DNA of 64,000 nucleotides from Wenyingzhuangia gilva (GTDB lineage: Bacteria; Bacteroidota; Bacteroidia; Flavobacteriales; Flavobacteriaceae). The stretch is from positions 124,001 through 188,000 of the forward strand of contig NZ_JAUMIT010000004.1 of NCBI RefSeq assembly GCF_030519655.1. The letters are read 5' to 3'. The first letter of the stretch is position 1, and every line of letters begins with the position of its first letter. The notes under the pieces are model-generated. The model was not told the origin of the DNA, did not search any database, and saw nothing but the letters and a program-made list of their open reading frames with translations. Of this stretch, positions 1 to 7,432 are shown piece by piece. Made by a program: the position numbers and the translations under genes.

Positions 1-671
1 TTAACACCGTTAAGGATAGGGTTATCTTCTGGAATAGAGCCGTCCAAGTTAAGTCTTAAAATTTTACCTGGATAATTTTGCCAGTTCTGTTGATTTATTT
101 CTTCTTGAGTAGGTAAAAATTGTGCTAAGTTACTAGCACAAACCTTTACGGCTTGATCTCCAATGGTATGATAAAGTTTTTTGTCAGGTCCAAAAATCAA
201 ACGTCCAGATTGATGGTCATCAGAGGAAGGAAGGTTGTCAAAAATGACTAAGGGGGAAGATAAATAACCATTATCTTGATTTATATTGTAAGTGTATCGG
301 ACTAATTTTTGTTTGTTTTGTCCAGAAACTTTGTGAGTGTAGGATAAATAAACATATGGGCTTCCTGTTTTAAACTCGTTATGAAAAGCCATTCCTAAAA
401 GCCCATCTTGGTTACCACCAAAAGATATGTCAGAGAGTGTAATCAACTCGTCTCTTTGACCATTTATTGGATTTATTCTAACAACAACCCCATTTTTTTC
501 TGTAACCCATAAATAATCATCTGGACCATAGTGTAAATCAAAAGGTTTGTTTAGTAAAAAGTCTGAGCCAATTTGTGTCATCAAAAAAGACTCATTTTGT
601 GAATATGATATTTTATTTAATAAAAGGGTAAGGGATATATAAAGAATACGTTTTATATATGAAAAATTCAT
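1..671 (-). CDS. Soluble PQQ-dependent glucose/aldose dehydrogenase, C-terminus beyond window
   Basis: The gene reads leftwards from an ATG at 671 and runs off the window edge; 223 codons are visible without a stop. Residues 1-25 form a signal peptide ending ISYSQ, so the enzyme is exported. The rest matches the beta-propeller fold of soluble quinoprotein glucose dehydrogenase. DDHQSGRLIFGPDKKLY (151-167) contains His153, equivalent to the catalytic base His of the Acinetobacter enzyme, and TIGDQ and LRLNLDGSIPEDNP follow as in that family. Known members oxidise aldoses to lactones in the periplasm using PQQ and calcium. The Ca/PQQ-binding residues of the second half cannot be seen. Other glucose/sorbosone dehydrogenase-fold enzymes are possible, but the spacing fits the sGDH branch best. 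Confidence 0.8.
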   Translation of the reverse strand, partial: MNFSYIKRILYISLTLLLNKISYSQNESFLMTQIGSDFLLNKPFDLHYGPDDYLWVTEKNGVVVRINPINGQRDELITLSDISFGGNQDGLLGMAFHNEFKTGSPYVYLSYTHKVSGQNKQKLVRYTYNINQDNGYLSSPLVIFDNLPSSDDHQSGRLIFGPDKKLYHTIGDQAVKVCASNLAQFLPTQEEINQQNWQNYPGKILRLNLDGSIPEDNPILNGV

Positions 672-1083
672 TGTTATATTTTTGTTTAAAGAAACGAAAT
701 AATATTTATATGGTAATATATTTACTTTTAAATTCGGTCATTTTTGTTTGAGTTTTTTTAATACTGTGAGCAACTTCCAAGTTCCTAAATTTTCTTAGAA
801 ATTTATTTTTTATCAAGCTAGTTTATTTCTCTCTAAGCAGTTACATTAATAATAGTTTGTTTTCATTTACTAGATTTCTTATAAGTTGAAAAATAATAAA
901 ATCATAAACTTTTGAGGTGTTTTAAAGTTTAGCTTTTAAAACTTCAGGCATTAAATAGTATGCGCTTTTTAGTTAAAATATTGCCCATAGTAAAATATAA
1001 TGGTTCAGTATAAGCGTTCGTATCGGAAGGTAAGAGAGGTAAGGACTAATTTTAAGATACTACACAAATGCAAAACGATCAAA
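672..1083. other. Intergenic stretch, nothing recognised
   Basis: About 410 bases of AT-rich DNA lie between the dehydrogenase start and the stop of the Nudix gene. I see no convincing ORF, hairpin terminator or repeat here. It must hold the promoter of the leftward dehydrogenase gene, but no clear TAnnTTTG box stands out. Confidence 0.3.
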
Positions 1084-1563
1084 TTAGGTTTGACTAAAGG
1101 CTTTGTGTCCGTTAAAGTAATTTTTGGTATTGTTATGCACTTTTGCATGTGCTAACAATTCTTGTTTGCTAGCCCACCAATATTCAGAATGTTGTGCTTT
1201 TGGGAGTTCGATGTTTTTTTGCTTTAAGGTCACATGAAAAGCATTCACAATATAATGGGTACCAAAACCTTCAAGCTCTGCATAGTTGGTAGGGTATAGG
1301 TGCTCGTAAACCCCTACAAAAGTAGCTTCGTGTAATTGAATTTTAAACCCCAATTCGGCTTCAGATATGCGTTGAAAAGCCTCGGTAAAAGGTTCGTTTT
1401 TTCTAATCACACCTCCAGGAACAAACCAAGTGTGTTTTGCTGGACTATTCAAGCGGTACCCCAATAATATATTTCCCTCAATATCTTCAATAATTAAATC
1501 TATGGAAACCAAAGGCGTGTTTTTTACCACTTCGATGTATACTTCTTTAGGGAGCTTTTTCAT
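1084..1563 (-). CDS. Nudix hydrolase, GDP-mannose mannosyl hydrolase type
   Basis: The protein has 159 residues and starts at an ATG at 1563. The modified Nudix box lies at 51-72: G51, E57, R65, then ISEAELG, so one of the usual catalytic glutamates is replaced. That degenerate box is the hallmark of GDP-mannose mannosyl hydrolases (Gmm), and WFVPGG before it and THYIV and EYWWA after it also fit that branch. Known members release GDP and mannose from GDP-mannose by substitution at carbon rather than phosphorus. No sugar-nucleotide genes are adjacent, so context adds nothing. A general Nudix role on another nucleotide sugar is the main alternative. Confidence 0.72.
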   Translation of the reverse strand: MKKLPKEVYIEVVKNTPLVSIDLIIEDIEGNILLGYRLNSPAKHTWFVPGGVIRKNEPFTEAFQRISEAELGFKIQLHEATFVGVYEHLYPTNYAELEGFGTHYIVNAFHVTLKQKNIELPKAQHSEYWWASKQELLAHAKVHNNTKNYFNGHKAFSQT

Positions 1564-1686
1564 GTTTTTCTTGTAAAAATAGTTATAAAAGTCTAAATGT
1601 TAGTTCTGTTATAATTGCTCTTTCTAAAAGGTTAAATTTTTTGATGACGGTCTTTGCAGATCAATTTAACTTATTTATGTTGCGTT

Positions 1687-2487
1687 TTATTTTATAAATT
1701 CCAAAGCTTTAAGTGTTAATTCTTTTCTTAGTTTAGGAAATAATTCTTTGTTTGTGTTTTCATTAGGTTCAATATTAGTAGCGAAAAAGTAAGTGTTGTT
1801 TTTTGTTTCTACATAACCTACAAACCAACCATTGTAGTTTCCGTTTCTAATAGATAATCCAGTTTTTCCGTATAATTTATATTTTTTGTTGTCTTCAATA
1901 AAAGAGATTCTTTTTAGAATTTCTTCTGTCCTTTTAGAAATTTTTAATTCAGAATTCACCAGACGTTTTAAAAAATCTATTTGTTGAAATTGATTGATTT
2001 TTGAGGTTCCTTCTAGCCAGAATACGTCTAAATTTTTAGAAGTAACATTCATCTCTCCAAATTGTAATTTTTTGAGATATTCATTCATTCTTTTTTCTCC
2101 AATTTTATTGGCAATTTCTTGGTAACACGGAACGCAGGAGTATTGAAAAGCATCTCTTAACATTAAATCTTGCTCCCAAATTTTATAAGCTCTTTTTTCT
2201 CCATTCCATTTAAATAATGTACTGTCATTTTCTACAACTTTAGTTTCTAAAGCAATTATAGAGTGCGGAATTTTATAGGTAGAAGCAGGCAAACGACCTG
2301 TTTTAGCCCAATCAAAGTTATTTGAGTAAAACACATCTTTTTGTGCATCATAAATCAGTATGGAACCTTCTACATGATTTGAGTTTATTATTGATTGAAA
2401 TTCGGACTTCAGTATTTCTTTTGTATTGTTTTTTTGATGACAAGAAATTAAAATACCTACCGTTAAAATAATATTTAATATTTTCAT
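1687..2487 (-). CDS. Class D (OXA-type) beta-lactamase, lipoprotein
   Basis: I place the start at the ATG at 2487 (266 aa). An in-frame GTG seven codons upstream is less likely because the signal peptide begins MKILNII. The lipobox LISC puts a lipidated Cys at 16. Class D motifs appear in order: STYK at 69-72 (serine nucleophile and the carbamylated lysine), SCV at 117-119, and KTG at 208-210, followed by the GWFVGY that is usual after KTG. The motif normally written YGN appears as FGE (143-145), which is unusual. Known members hydrolyse beta-lactams in the periplasm, and substrate range cannot be told from sequence. BlaR-type sensor domains are excluded because there are no long membrane segments. 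Confidence 0.88.
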   Translation of the reverse strand: MKILNIILTVGILISCHQKNNTKEILKSEFQSIINSNHVEGSILIYDAQKDVFYSNNFDWAKTGRLPASTYKIPHSIIALETKVVENDSTLFKWNGEKRAYKIWEQDLMLRDAFQYSCVPCYQEIANKIGEKRMNEYLKKLQFGEMNVTSKNLDVFWLEGTSKINQFQQIDFLKRLVNSELKISKRTEEILKRISFIEDNKKYKLYGKTGLSIRNGNYNGWFVGYVETKNNTYFFATNIEPNENTNKELFPKLRKELTLKALEFIK

Positions 2488-2605
2488 AATGTTACTGTTG
2501 TTAACCACTTTGTATAAAGAGTGGCAAAAGTAAAGAATACTACTAAAAAACGGTTTGGATAAGTGTTCAAAACCATTGTTTATTGTTGCAAAATATTTAG
2601 GGTGT

Positions 2606-3184
2606 TTACTTTATTTTTTTTCCTAAGTTGAATATTTTATCCAACCACTTTTTTCTAAAATCAGGGCTTGAATTTTTAATGGGTGAAATATAAGTTACTT
2701 TAACAGGATTGATGCCGCAAAATTGCAAAGTCCCTTTTTTAAATTGATTGATAGTTGGGCTTTTCATGATTAAATAATCATACCATTTTGGGGTGTCAGC
2801 CGTAATAATTAAACGTGCCGATTTTCCTTTTAAGAGCTTTTTAGGCAATGGTTTTCCCTCAATTGGCTGATAAGTGATTCCAGGTAAAAATGTTCTGTCT
2901 ATAAATCCTTTCATTAATGCAGGATAACCATACCACCACATTGGAAAAACCCATACTATATGATCTGCATTTTTTATCTTATCAATGGCTTCAACCAAAT
3001 CGGGTTCTAATTCCATTCTTTTTCGATACCCAAATTTTAAATTAGGATTAAATTCTAATTCAGAAATGTTCATTTGAGTTATTGTCGCCTGTGTATTACT
3101 GACTCCTTTTACATAAGCTTCGGATAAAGCATTGTTAAAACTCTCTTTGTCAGGATGTCCATTTATGATGAGTACTTGTTTCAT
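2606..3184 (-). CDS. Flavodoxin-fold NAD(P)H oxidoreductase (quinone reductase family)
   Basis: The protein has 192 residues. The N-terminus KQVLIINGHPDKESFN is the FMN/FAD phosphate-binding region of the MdaB/KefF/NQO-like family. VFPMWWYGYPALMKGFIDR at about 78-96 is its signature and supplies the flavin and quinone pocket. Members are cytosolic flavoproteins that reduce quinones or other electrophiles with NAD(P)H by two electrons. The gene follows a Crp-like regulator by 59 bases on the same strand, which suggests co-transcription and control by that regulator. The true substrate is unknown. Confidence 0.8.
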   Translation of the reverse strand: MKQVLIINGHPDKESFNNALSEAYVKGVSNTQATITQMNISELEFNPNLKFGYRKRMELEPDLVEAIDKIKNADHIVWVFPMWWYGYPALMKGFIDRTFLPGITYQPIEGKPLPKKLLKGKSARLIITADTPKWYDYLIMKSPTINQFKKGTLQFCGINPVKVTYISPIKNSSPDFRKKWLDKIFNLGKKIK

Positions 3185-3243
3185 GTTTGTTCTATTTTTT
3201 TACAAAGAACTACACTATTAAATTTCTTTAAAAGGACATTTGT

Positions 3244-3807
3244 CTAATTTGAAATGGACTTTCTTATTCGACTCAAATGTCTTTGAGTAATCCCCAAATA
3301 TGAAGAAAGAAAATGAAGAGGGATGAGCTGTAAATATTCTGGTTGATTGGTCAATAAATCGAGATAACGTTTTTCAGCACTTTCTCTTTGTAACATAAAA
3401 ATTCTTTTTTCCAATTTGATGTATTCTTGCTCAGCCATCATTTTTAAAAACGTTAACCAATTAGTACTTGATTGTTCTAATTTTAAAAGCTGATCTTTGG
3501 ATATTGTTAAAATTTCAGTATCGGTTAAAGCTTGGATGTTTTCTACCGTTTTATTTTGAGACAAAAATGAAGAATAGGCACTCACAAACGAATTAGAAAA
3601 GGTAAAACAATAGGTAACTTCTTCTTCTGTAGAGGAATGATAAAATGATCTAAATAATCCAGAAACGACAAACCCTACTTCTTTGCAAGTTTGACCTTCT
3701 TTGATGAAAAATTCTCCTTTTTTTAGTTTTTTACGAACTACTTTTTTTTCAAAAAAATCAATTTCATCCTTGGTAAGGATATTAAATGTTTCTAAATATT
3801 TTTTCAT
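3244..3807 (-). CDS. Crp/Fnr-family transcriptional regulator
   Basis: I take the ATG at 3807 as start (187 aa, MKKYLETFN); the longer reading would need a TTG three codons upstream. The first ~120 residues form a cyclic-nucleotide-binding-like beta-roll (KKLKKGEFFIKEGQTCKEVGFVVSGLFR). After a central dimerisation helix comes a C-terminal helix-turn-helix (HFLSSYLGITQRHLSRIRK). No cysteine cluster of the FNR type is present. Such proteins are common in Bacteroidota as local regulators with unknown ligands. Its target is probably the oxidoreductase gene immediately downstream. Confidence 0.8.
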   Translation of the reverse strand: MKKYLETFNILTKDEIDFFEKKVVRKKLKKGEFFIKEGQTCKEVGFVVSGLFRSFYHSSTEEEVTYCFTFSNSFVSAYSSFLSQNKTVENIQALTDTEILTISKDQLLKLEQSSTNWLTFLKMMAEQEYIKLEKRIFMLQRESAEKRYLDLLTNQPEYLQLIPLHFLSSYLGITQRHLSRIRKSISN

Positions 3808-3901
3808 TTTCGTCAAAAGCTAAATCAAAAAGGATTTGGCAACCCGCTAAATATACACAAAACTTTAGGGTAGTACAGAACTAGGGTTCGTTGTAGTATT
3901 T

Positions 3902-4369
3902 TTAATCCCATATTTGGGGTCTATTAATTTTCATGGCTCTTAAATATGAAAGAAATTGTCCAGCGTGTACAGATTCGTGATATCCAATTCGTAATAAATA
4001 TTCTCCTAGGTTTTTTTGATCTCCATTTCCAGGGTGAATGATTTCGGTTTCTTTTAATGCGATATCTGAAAATTGTTTAACACTTTCTAAAAATGTTTTT
4101 CTATAGGGGGCAGCAAATTCAAGTTCGTCTGCCACACTTATAAAGGGTCTATTTTCCCAAGGAGTTTTATACTGGGTCATGTCCTCATGATTAATGATCA
4201 TATTCCATCCATAATCGGCTTCTAAAACGTGTCTTACAATTTCTATGGCAGTCATTGCTTTATCGTCAGGTTTCCAATTATAATATTTTACAGGCAACCC
4301 ATTCCAAAGTTTTATACTTCTTCTCCTTATTTCTGTAAAATTTAAAATGATGAGTTCAGATTGAGTCAT
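3902..4369 (-). CDS. DinB-superfamily four-helix protein
   Basis: The 155-residue protein has the DinB-fold arrangement of three metal-binding histidines: His47 in IEIVRHVLEADYGW, and His131 and His135 in YHESVHAGQ. The rest is predicted helical. Proteins of this fold bind a divalent metal, and several are thiol-dependent transferases or hydrolases, but the reaction of this one cannot be assigned. It begins at the ATG at 4369 and appears to be transcribed alone. No signal peptide is visible, so it is cytosolic. Confidence 0.75.
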   Translation of the reverse strand: MTQSELIILNFTEIRRRSIKLWNGLPVKYYNWKPDDKAMTAIEIVRHVLEADYGWNMIINHEDMTQYKTPWENRPFISVADELEFAAPYRKTFLESVKQFSDIALKETEIIHPGNGDQKNLGEYLLRIGYHESVHAGQFLSYLRAMKINRPQIWD

Positions 4370-4426
4370 TTTCTTTATTTTTCGAGAGTCTTGTTTCGGT
4401 GCTAGAGGAATTTTTGCTTAGGGGTT

Positions 4427-4439
4427 GTTACGTGTTTTA
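4427..4439. repeat. 13-bp direct repeat GTTACGTGTTTTA, copy 1
   Basis: This 13-mer recurs exactly at 7131-7143, and a diverged form (GGAACGTGTTTGTA) lies at 4963-4976. The three copies have the same orientation and divide the accessory pocket into two gene-sized units, one with the frameshifted secreted protein and one with the NACHT gene. This is direct observation; the meaning is inferred in the findings. Confidence 0.5.
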
Positions 4440-4530
4440 TGCACTAAAATTAATAAATATTACCGAACAAAATATCCGAAAGGTTTTTATGAAGTAGGCA
4501 ATGAATGATATGCGATGAAGTCTTAAGGCT

Positions 4531-4942
4531 TTATTTTGATTGTAATAATTCGTTTATAATATTTTTTTGTCTATTGCTCAGTTTTTTAACCCAATATGTA
4601 ACTATAACATCGTAACCCGCAGAATGAATTTTTTTCAATTTGTTTTGTATTCAGTTCAACAACCCAAGTTGCGATTTTATTTCCGTTTTTATTCCATTCT
4701 TTGATATAGTCAAAATAGTTAGATTTAGTTCCAATTGTTTTTCCACTAACTCCAGTGATAAAAAGTACTTTTTTTCCAGTAAAATCAAAATCTTTTCTTT
4801 GGACATCGTTCATATACTCGTTTAGAAAATTAGATTCTGTTTGAGTGAATTTCGGATTATTATCGATTCCACATTCAGCTAGGTTTTGTCCAATTGAATT
4901 GATTGAAATGAACATTAATAATAATATTGCAATTTTGTTCAT
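4531..4942 (-). pseudogene. Secreted hypothetical protein interrupted by a frameshift in an A7 tract
   Basis: As read, the ORF from the ATG at 4942 stops at 4586 (118 aa). A signal peptide (MNKIAILLLMFISINSIGQ) starts it. On the coding strand a run of seven A (plus-strand T7 at 4629-4635) sits near codon 103. If the run had six A, the reading continues as IHSAGYDVIVTYWVKK and so on to a stop at 4531, giving 136 aa with a natural lysine-rich tail. The present ending (FCGLRCYSYILG) looks like out-of-frame read. I do not recognise the family; VLFITGVSGKTIGTKSNYF suggests an alpha/beta fold. Either the gene is broken, the tract is slippery, or the read has an indel error. Confidence 0.65.
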
Positions 4943-4960
4943 AAGTTTGATTTTCAGTAT

Positions 4961-5097
4961 GTAGGAACGTGTTTGTATATGAAAAGTAGCGGATTTTTAT
5001 AAGCTAACTTTTTCAGATTATAATTGACCTTTAATTTGTTCATTTTATTTCGATTAAGCGATTAAACCGCTATTTTTTATATACGTTGTTAGGTGTA
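4961..5097 (-). repeat. attC-like imperfect inverted-repeat element
   Basis: Arms at 4975-4992 and 5067-5084 are 18 bases each and complementary except at two positions, with a 74-base loop. Outside the right arm lies GTTAGGTGTA (5088-5097), which on the minus strand reads TACACCTAAC and fits the RYYYAAC core of integron attC sites. Its exact inverse sits just upstream of the NACHT start at 6965-6974. The size (~137 bp), the hairpin and the position right behind a gene's stop all suit a cassette recombination site. The other end (GGAACGTG) does not fit the GTTRRRY core well, so the call is tentative. Confidence 0.4.
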
Positions 5098-6939
5098 GTT
5101 TTTTATTATTTCAGATACATCATTATCAATATGAATTTGAGTTGGGTAATAATTCCTTTCTGATAATGGAATTTTTATATTATTGTATATATATGATGAA
5201 CATTCGTCAAACGTTCCATTTGCATCGTAGAATTTAAAAAAATCCTTGAATCCAATTATTAAATTAGTCGATTCTAACAATTTAAGAAATGCTTTTTTGA
5301 AAACTAAATCTCTTTGATGCCATATATTATTTAAAAAGAAAATGATAGCTCCAGGACTTTCATCAAAGTCTGGTTTTTCTTCTATGAGTCTATTAAAAAA
5401 AACACTCCAAAAATGCTCGTCAAATTGTTTAAAATTTTTATTTAAAACTTCAAAATAATAATTAGGATGTGTTGATAAACACATTAATATTGCTGTTTCA
5501 TTTGGTAAGTTTTTTAACACCTTTACTTCGGGAATTCTTGGTGAAGCACTCAAATATTTTGCTGTTAAAAATTCTTGTAATGACTTATGTGAAAATTGAT
5601 AAGAATTATAACCCGTTTGAACAAAAACACCAGTATGGTTTTCTAATTCAGTTACGACTTTTTTTGCTTGGGAACTAGGCAAGTTATGGCTTTTATGAAT
5701 TTTGTTATAACATTTACGAATATCATCACTACTGAATACATTTTTACCCAAATGAAATGAAAGCCAATATGATAAATGAGCTAAAAATTCTTTTTTCTTT
5801 TCAATATAAAAATCAGCATATTTTGATGGTCGTACAATACTTCTTTGTTGATCCCAAGCCTCCAACAAAAGGTTTAAAACAAAATCATAAATATACCTTG
5901 GTTTTGGCGGAATAGTTTTTTTTCTCTCATAAATAGCGCATAAATGAGACAGTGTTAAAGGTCTCATTGTAGTGTCATAATATGGTGAATCTTTGATTTT
6001 CTCAAATAGGTCTTTAGATTTTTTTCTATTTGTAATCCATTTTTCAATTAGTGATTTTATTTGTCGGTCATTTAAAGGACAGATTTCATAGGTGTTCGTG
6101 TTAGTTAATTGCAATAAAAAATCATTACTTCTTGACGTTAAAATAAATTTTGAGTCAACAAGGTTTAAGGATAGTTCTTGAAATTCCTTTTCAATTCTAG
6201 ATTTTAATTTAGAATCAGGAATTTCATCGAACCCATCTGCAATAAGAAGTACTTTACTCTCATTGAAGAATGATATAACAGTATTTTTAAGCAGATTATA
6301 GTATTCAAATCCAAAATCCTCAAGATATTCTGCCGGAAATTTTATATGTATTCCAAGTAAATCAACCAATATTTTGAATAGTCCAAATGATTTTTTATTG
6401 ATATGATTTTCATAATCCAATTCTCTAAATCTAATAACTAATGGGAAGGAAAAATCGAATTCTTTATGGTTTGCTAGGTAATCGTTAAATACCTTTTTAA
6501 TCAAAGTTGTTTTGCCAGCACCAGCTCCTCCATAAACTATTTTGTTTTTTTGAAATTCTTTTAAAATTTTTTTGCTACTTATTTTATTCGTTTCCTCATC
6601 TATATCAAAACGTGTTTTTAAAGGGGATAGATATAAATCTATATCTACGAAAATATTTTTCAATTCTTTGGAAGATATAGCAGTACTAAAGTTAATTTCA
6701 TTAGACCAAGTTATAGCAGCATTTAAATTATTTTTGACATGTGTAATGACGGTAGATTCAGAAATATCGAGGTCATAATTTTCTTTGAAAAAGTTAAATT
6801 CTTCTGTTTTTAACTGCTTTTTTGCTTTAGAGTTAATATTTACTAGTTGCTTATCAAAGAAAGAGTCAACTCCTTTGATACCTTTATCTATTAGGTTTTT
6901 AAATAAAACTTGTGCAAATATTGTTTCTATGTCAATCAT
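5089..6939 (-). CDS. NACHT-domain NTPase (bacterial NLR-like, candidate antiphage defence)
   Basis: The protein has 616 residues. Residues 1-125 form a helical N-terminal region with no family I can name. The NACHT module follows: Walker A GGAGAGKTT (137-145), Walker B LLIADGFDE (232-240, with the extra acidic residue typical of NACHT), and sensor LTSR (267-270). FSHKSLQEFLTAKYL (449-463) is the winged-helix-end motif shared by NLR proteins. Only ~150 residues follow, so there is no long repeat sensor. This resembles the short NACHT proteins with small C-terminal domains shown to protect bacteria from phage, which use NTP-driven activation. Effector mechanism and trigger are unknown. It stands alone, bracketed by inverted repeats, as expected for a mobile defence gene. 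Confidence 0.82.
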   Translation of the reverse strand: MIDIETIFAQVLFKNLIDKGIKGVDSFFDKQLVNINSKAKKQLKTEEFNFFKENYDLDISESTVITHVKNNLNAAITWSNEINFSTAISSKELKNIFVDIDLYLSPLKTRFDIDEETNKISSKKILKEFQKNKIVYGGAGAGKTTLIKKVFNDYLANHKEFDFSFPLVIRFRELDYENHINKKSFGLFKILVDLLGIHIKFPAEYLEDFGFEYYNLLKNTVISFFNESKVLLIADGFDEIPDSKLKSRIEKEFQELSLNLVDSKFILTSRSNDFLLQLTNTNTYEICPLNDRQIKSLIEKWITNRKKSKDLFEKIKDSPYYDTTMRPLTLSHLCAIYERKKTIPPKPRYIYDFVLNLLLEAWDQQRSIVRPSKYADFYIEKKKEFLAHLSYWLSFHLGKNVFSSDDIRKCYNKIHKSHNLPSSQAKKVVTELENHTGVFVQTGYNSYQFSHKSLQEFLTAKYLSASPRIPEVKVLKNLPNETAILMCLSTHPNYYFEVLNKNFKQFDEHFWSVFFNRLIEEKPDFDESPGAIIFFLNNIWHQRDLVFKKAFLKLLESTNLIIGFKDFFKFYDANGTFDECSSYIYNNIKIPLSERNYYPTQIHIDNDVSEIIKNYT

Positions 6940-6964
6940 TAAATTTCAGAATTATTTTTCAAAT

Positions 6965-6974
6965 TACACCTAAC
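6965..6974. repeat. 10-bp inverse copy of the GTTAGGTGTA repeat
   Basis: TACACCTAAC here is the exact reverse complement of GTTAGGTGTA at 5088-5097. The pair brackets the NACHT reading frame, one 25 bases before its start codon and the other overlapping its stop codon. On the minus strand the order is GTTAGGT - gene - ACCTAAC, the arrangement of integron cassette ends (GTTRRRY ... RYYYAAC). Confidence 0.45.
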
Positions 6975-7130
6975 TTCCGAATATCCCAACCTTTAATAAA
7001 ACAGGGTTTCCAGAAAAGTATATTTTTATAAATCTACAGATATTAAACCATGAATCATAGACTAACTTATTCACAACGGTTAAAAGTTTTTAACAAATAA
7101 CCAAAGTCTTATGTTTTGGTATTTTTCTTG

Positions 7131-7143
7131 GTTACGTGTTTTA
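7131..7143. repeat. 13-bp direct repeat GTTACGTGTTTTA, copy 2
   Basis: This is identical to 4427-4439 in the same orientation. It lies ~190 bases upstream of the NACHT start and may mark the outer edge of the accessory segment. Confidence 0.45.
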
Positions 7144-7212
7144 AAAAAAAATATCTCATAAGAAGATGCTTTTGAGGTCTTATTTTTTGTAAAAAAGGGC
7201 ATGCAAAAAAAA

Positions 7213-7331
7213 GAAACGTTCCTTTTTTTTATTGGTACGTTGCTCTTGATTAAGAGCAACGTTGCTCTTTTTAAACTGAAACGTTCCTCTTTTTAAACTG
7301 AAACGTTGCAGTTTACTGAGAGCAACGCTTC
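7213..7331. repeat. Six-unit array with ~22-bp period and AACGTT-type cores
   Basis: The cores' central CG dinucleotides begin at 7217, 7238, 7260, 7282, 7304 and 7326, a spacing of 21, 22, 22, 22, 22. Each core is a variant of GAAACGTTCC or GAGCAACGTTGCTC; the third copy is a perfect 14-bp palindrome. Spacers are T-rich and two of them share TTTTTAAACTGAA. The period equals two DNA turns, so the cores face the same side. This fits an array of protein-binding sites (operator or iteron-like) rather than coding sequence. It lies 270-390 bases upstream of the NACHT start. No replication initiator is nearby. Confidence 0.6.
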
Positions 7332-7357
7332 TTTTTTTAAGATTAAGTGGTTTATAA

Positions 7358-7397
7358 AACAAAAAAACTCCCTTAAGAAGTTTCTTAAAGGAGTTGT
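7358..7397 (-). terminator. Rho-independent terminator of the 7433-8044 gene
   Basis: A 14-bp stem (AACTCCCTTAAGAA with its complement ending AAGGAGTT, one mismatch) has a short loop and is followed on the minus strand by a T-rich run. It begins ~35 bases past the stop codon at 7433. Confidence 0.75.
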
Positions 7398-7432
7398 AGT
7401 GTTATACGTTTTTGTTTGGAATAGTTACAGAC

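Noticed and set aside
7213-7331. CRISPR array
   Set aside because: Units are only ~22 bp, contiguous and without unique spacers of 25-40 bp; no cas genes.
7180-7362. 60-aa ORF over the 22-bp repeat array
   Set aside because: Its reading frame exists only because the repeat units lack stops; the 22-bp period is not a multiple of three and the protein is lysine-rich without a domain. I treat the region as a non-coding repeat array.
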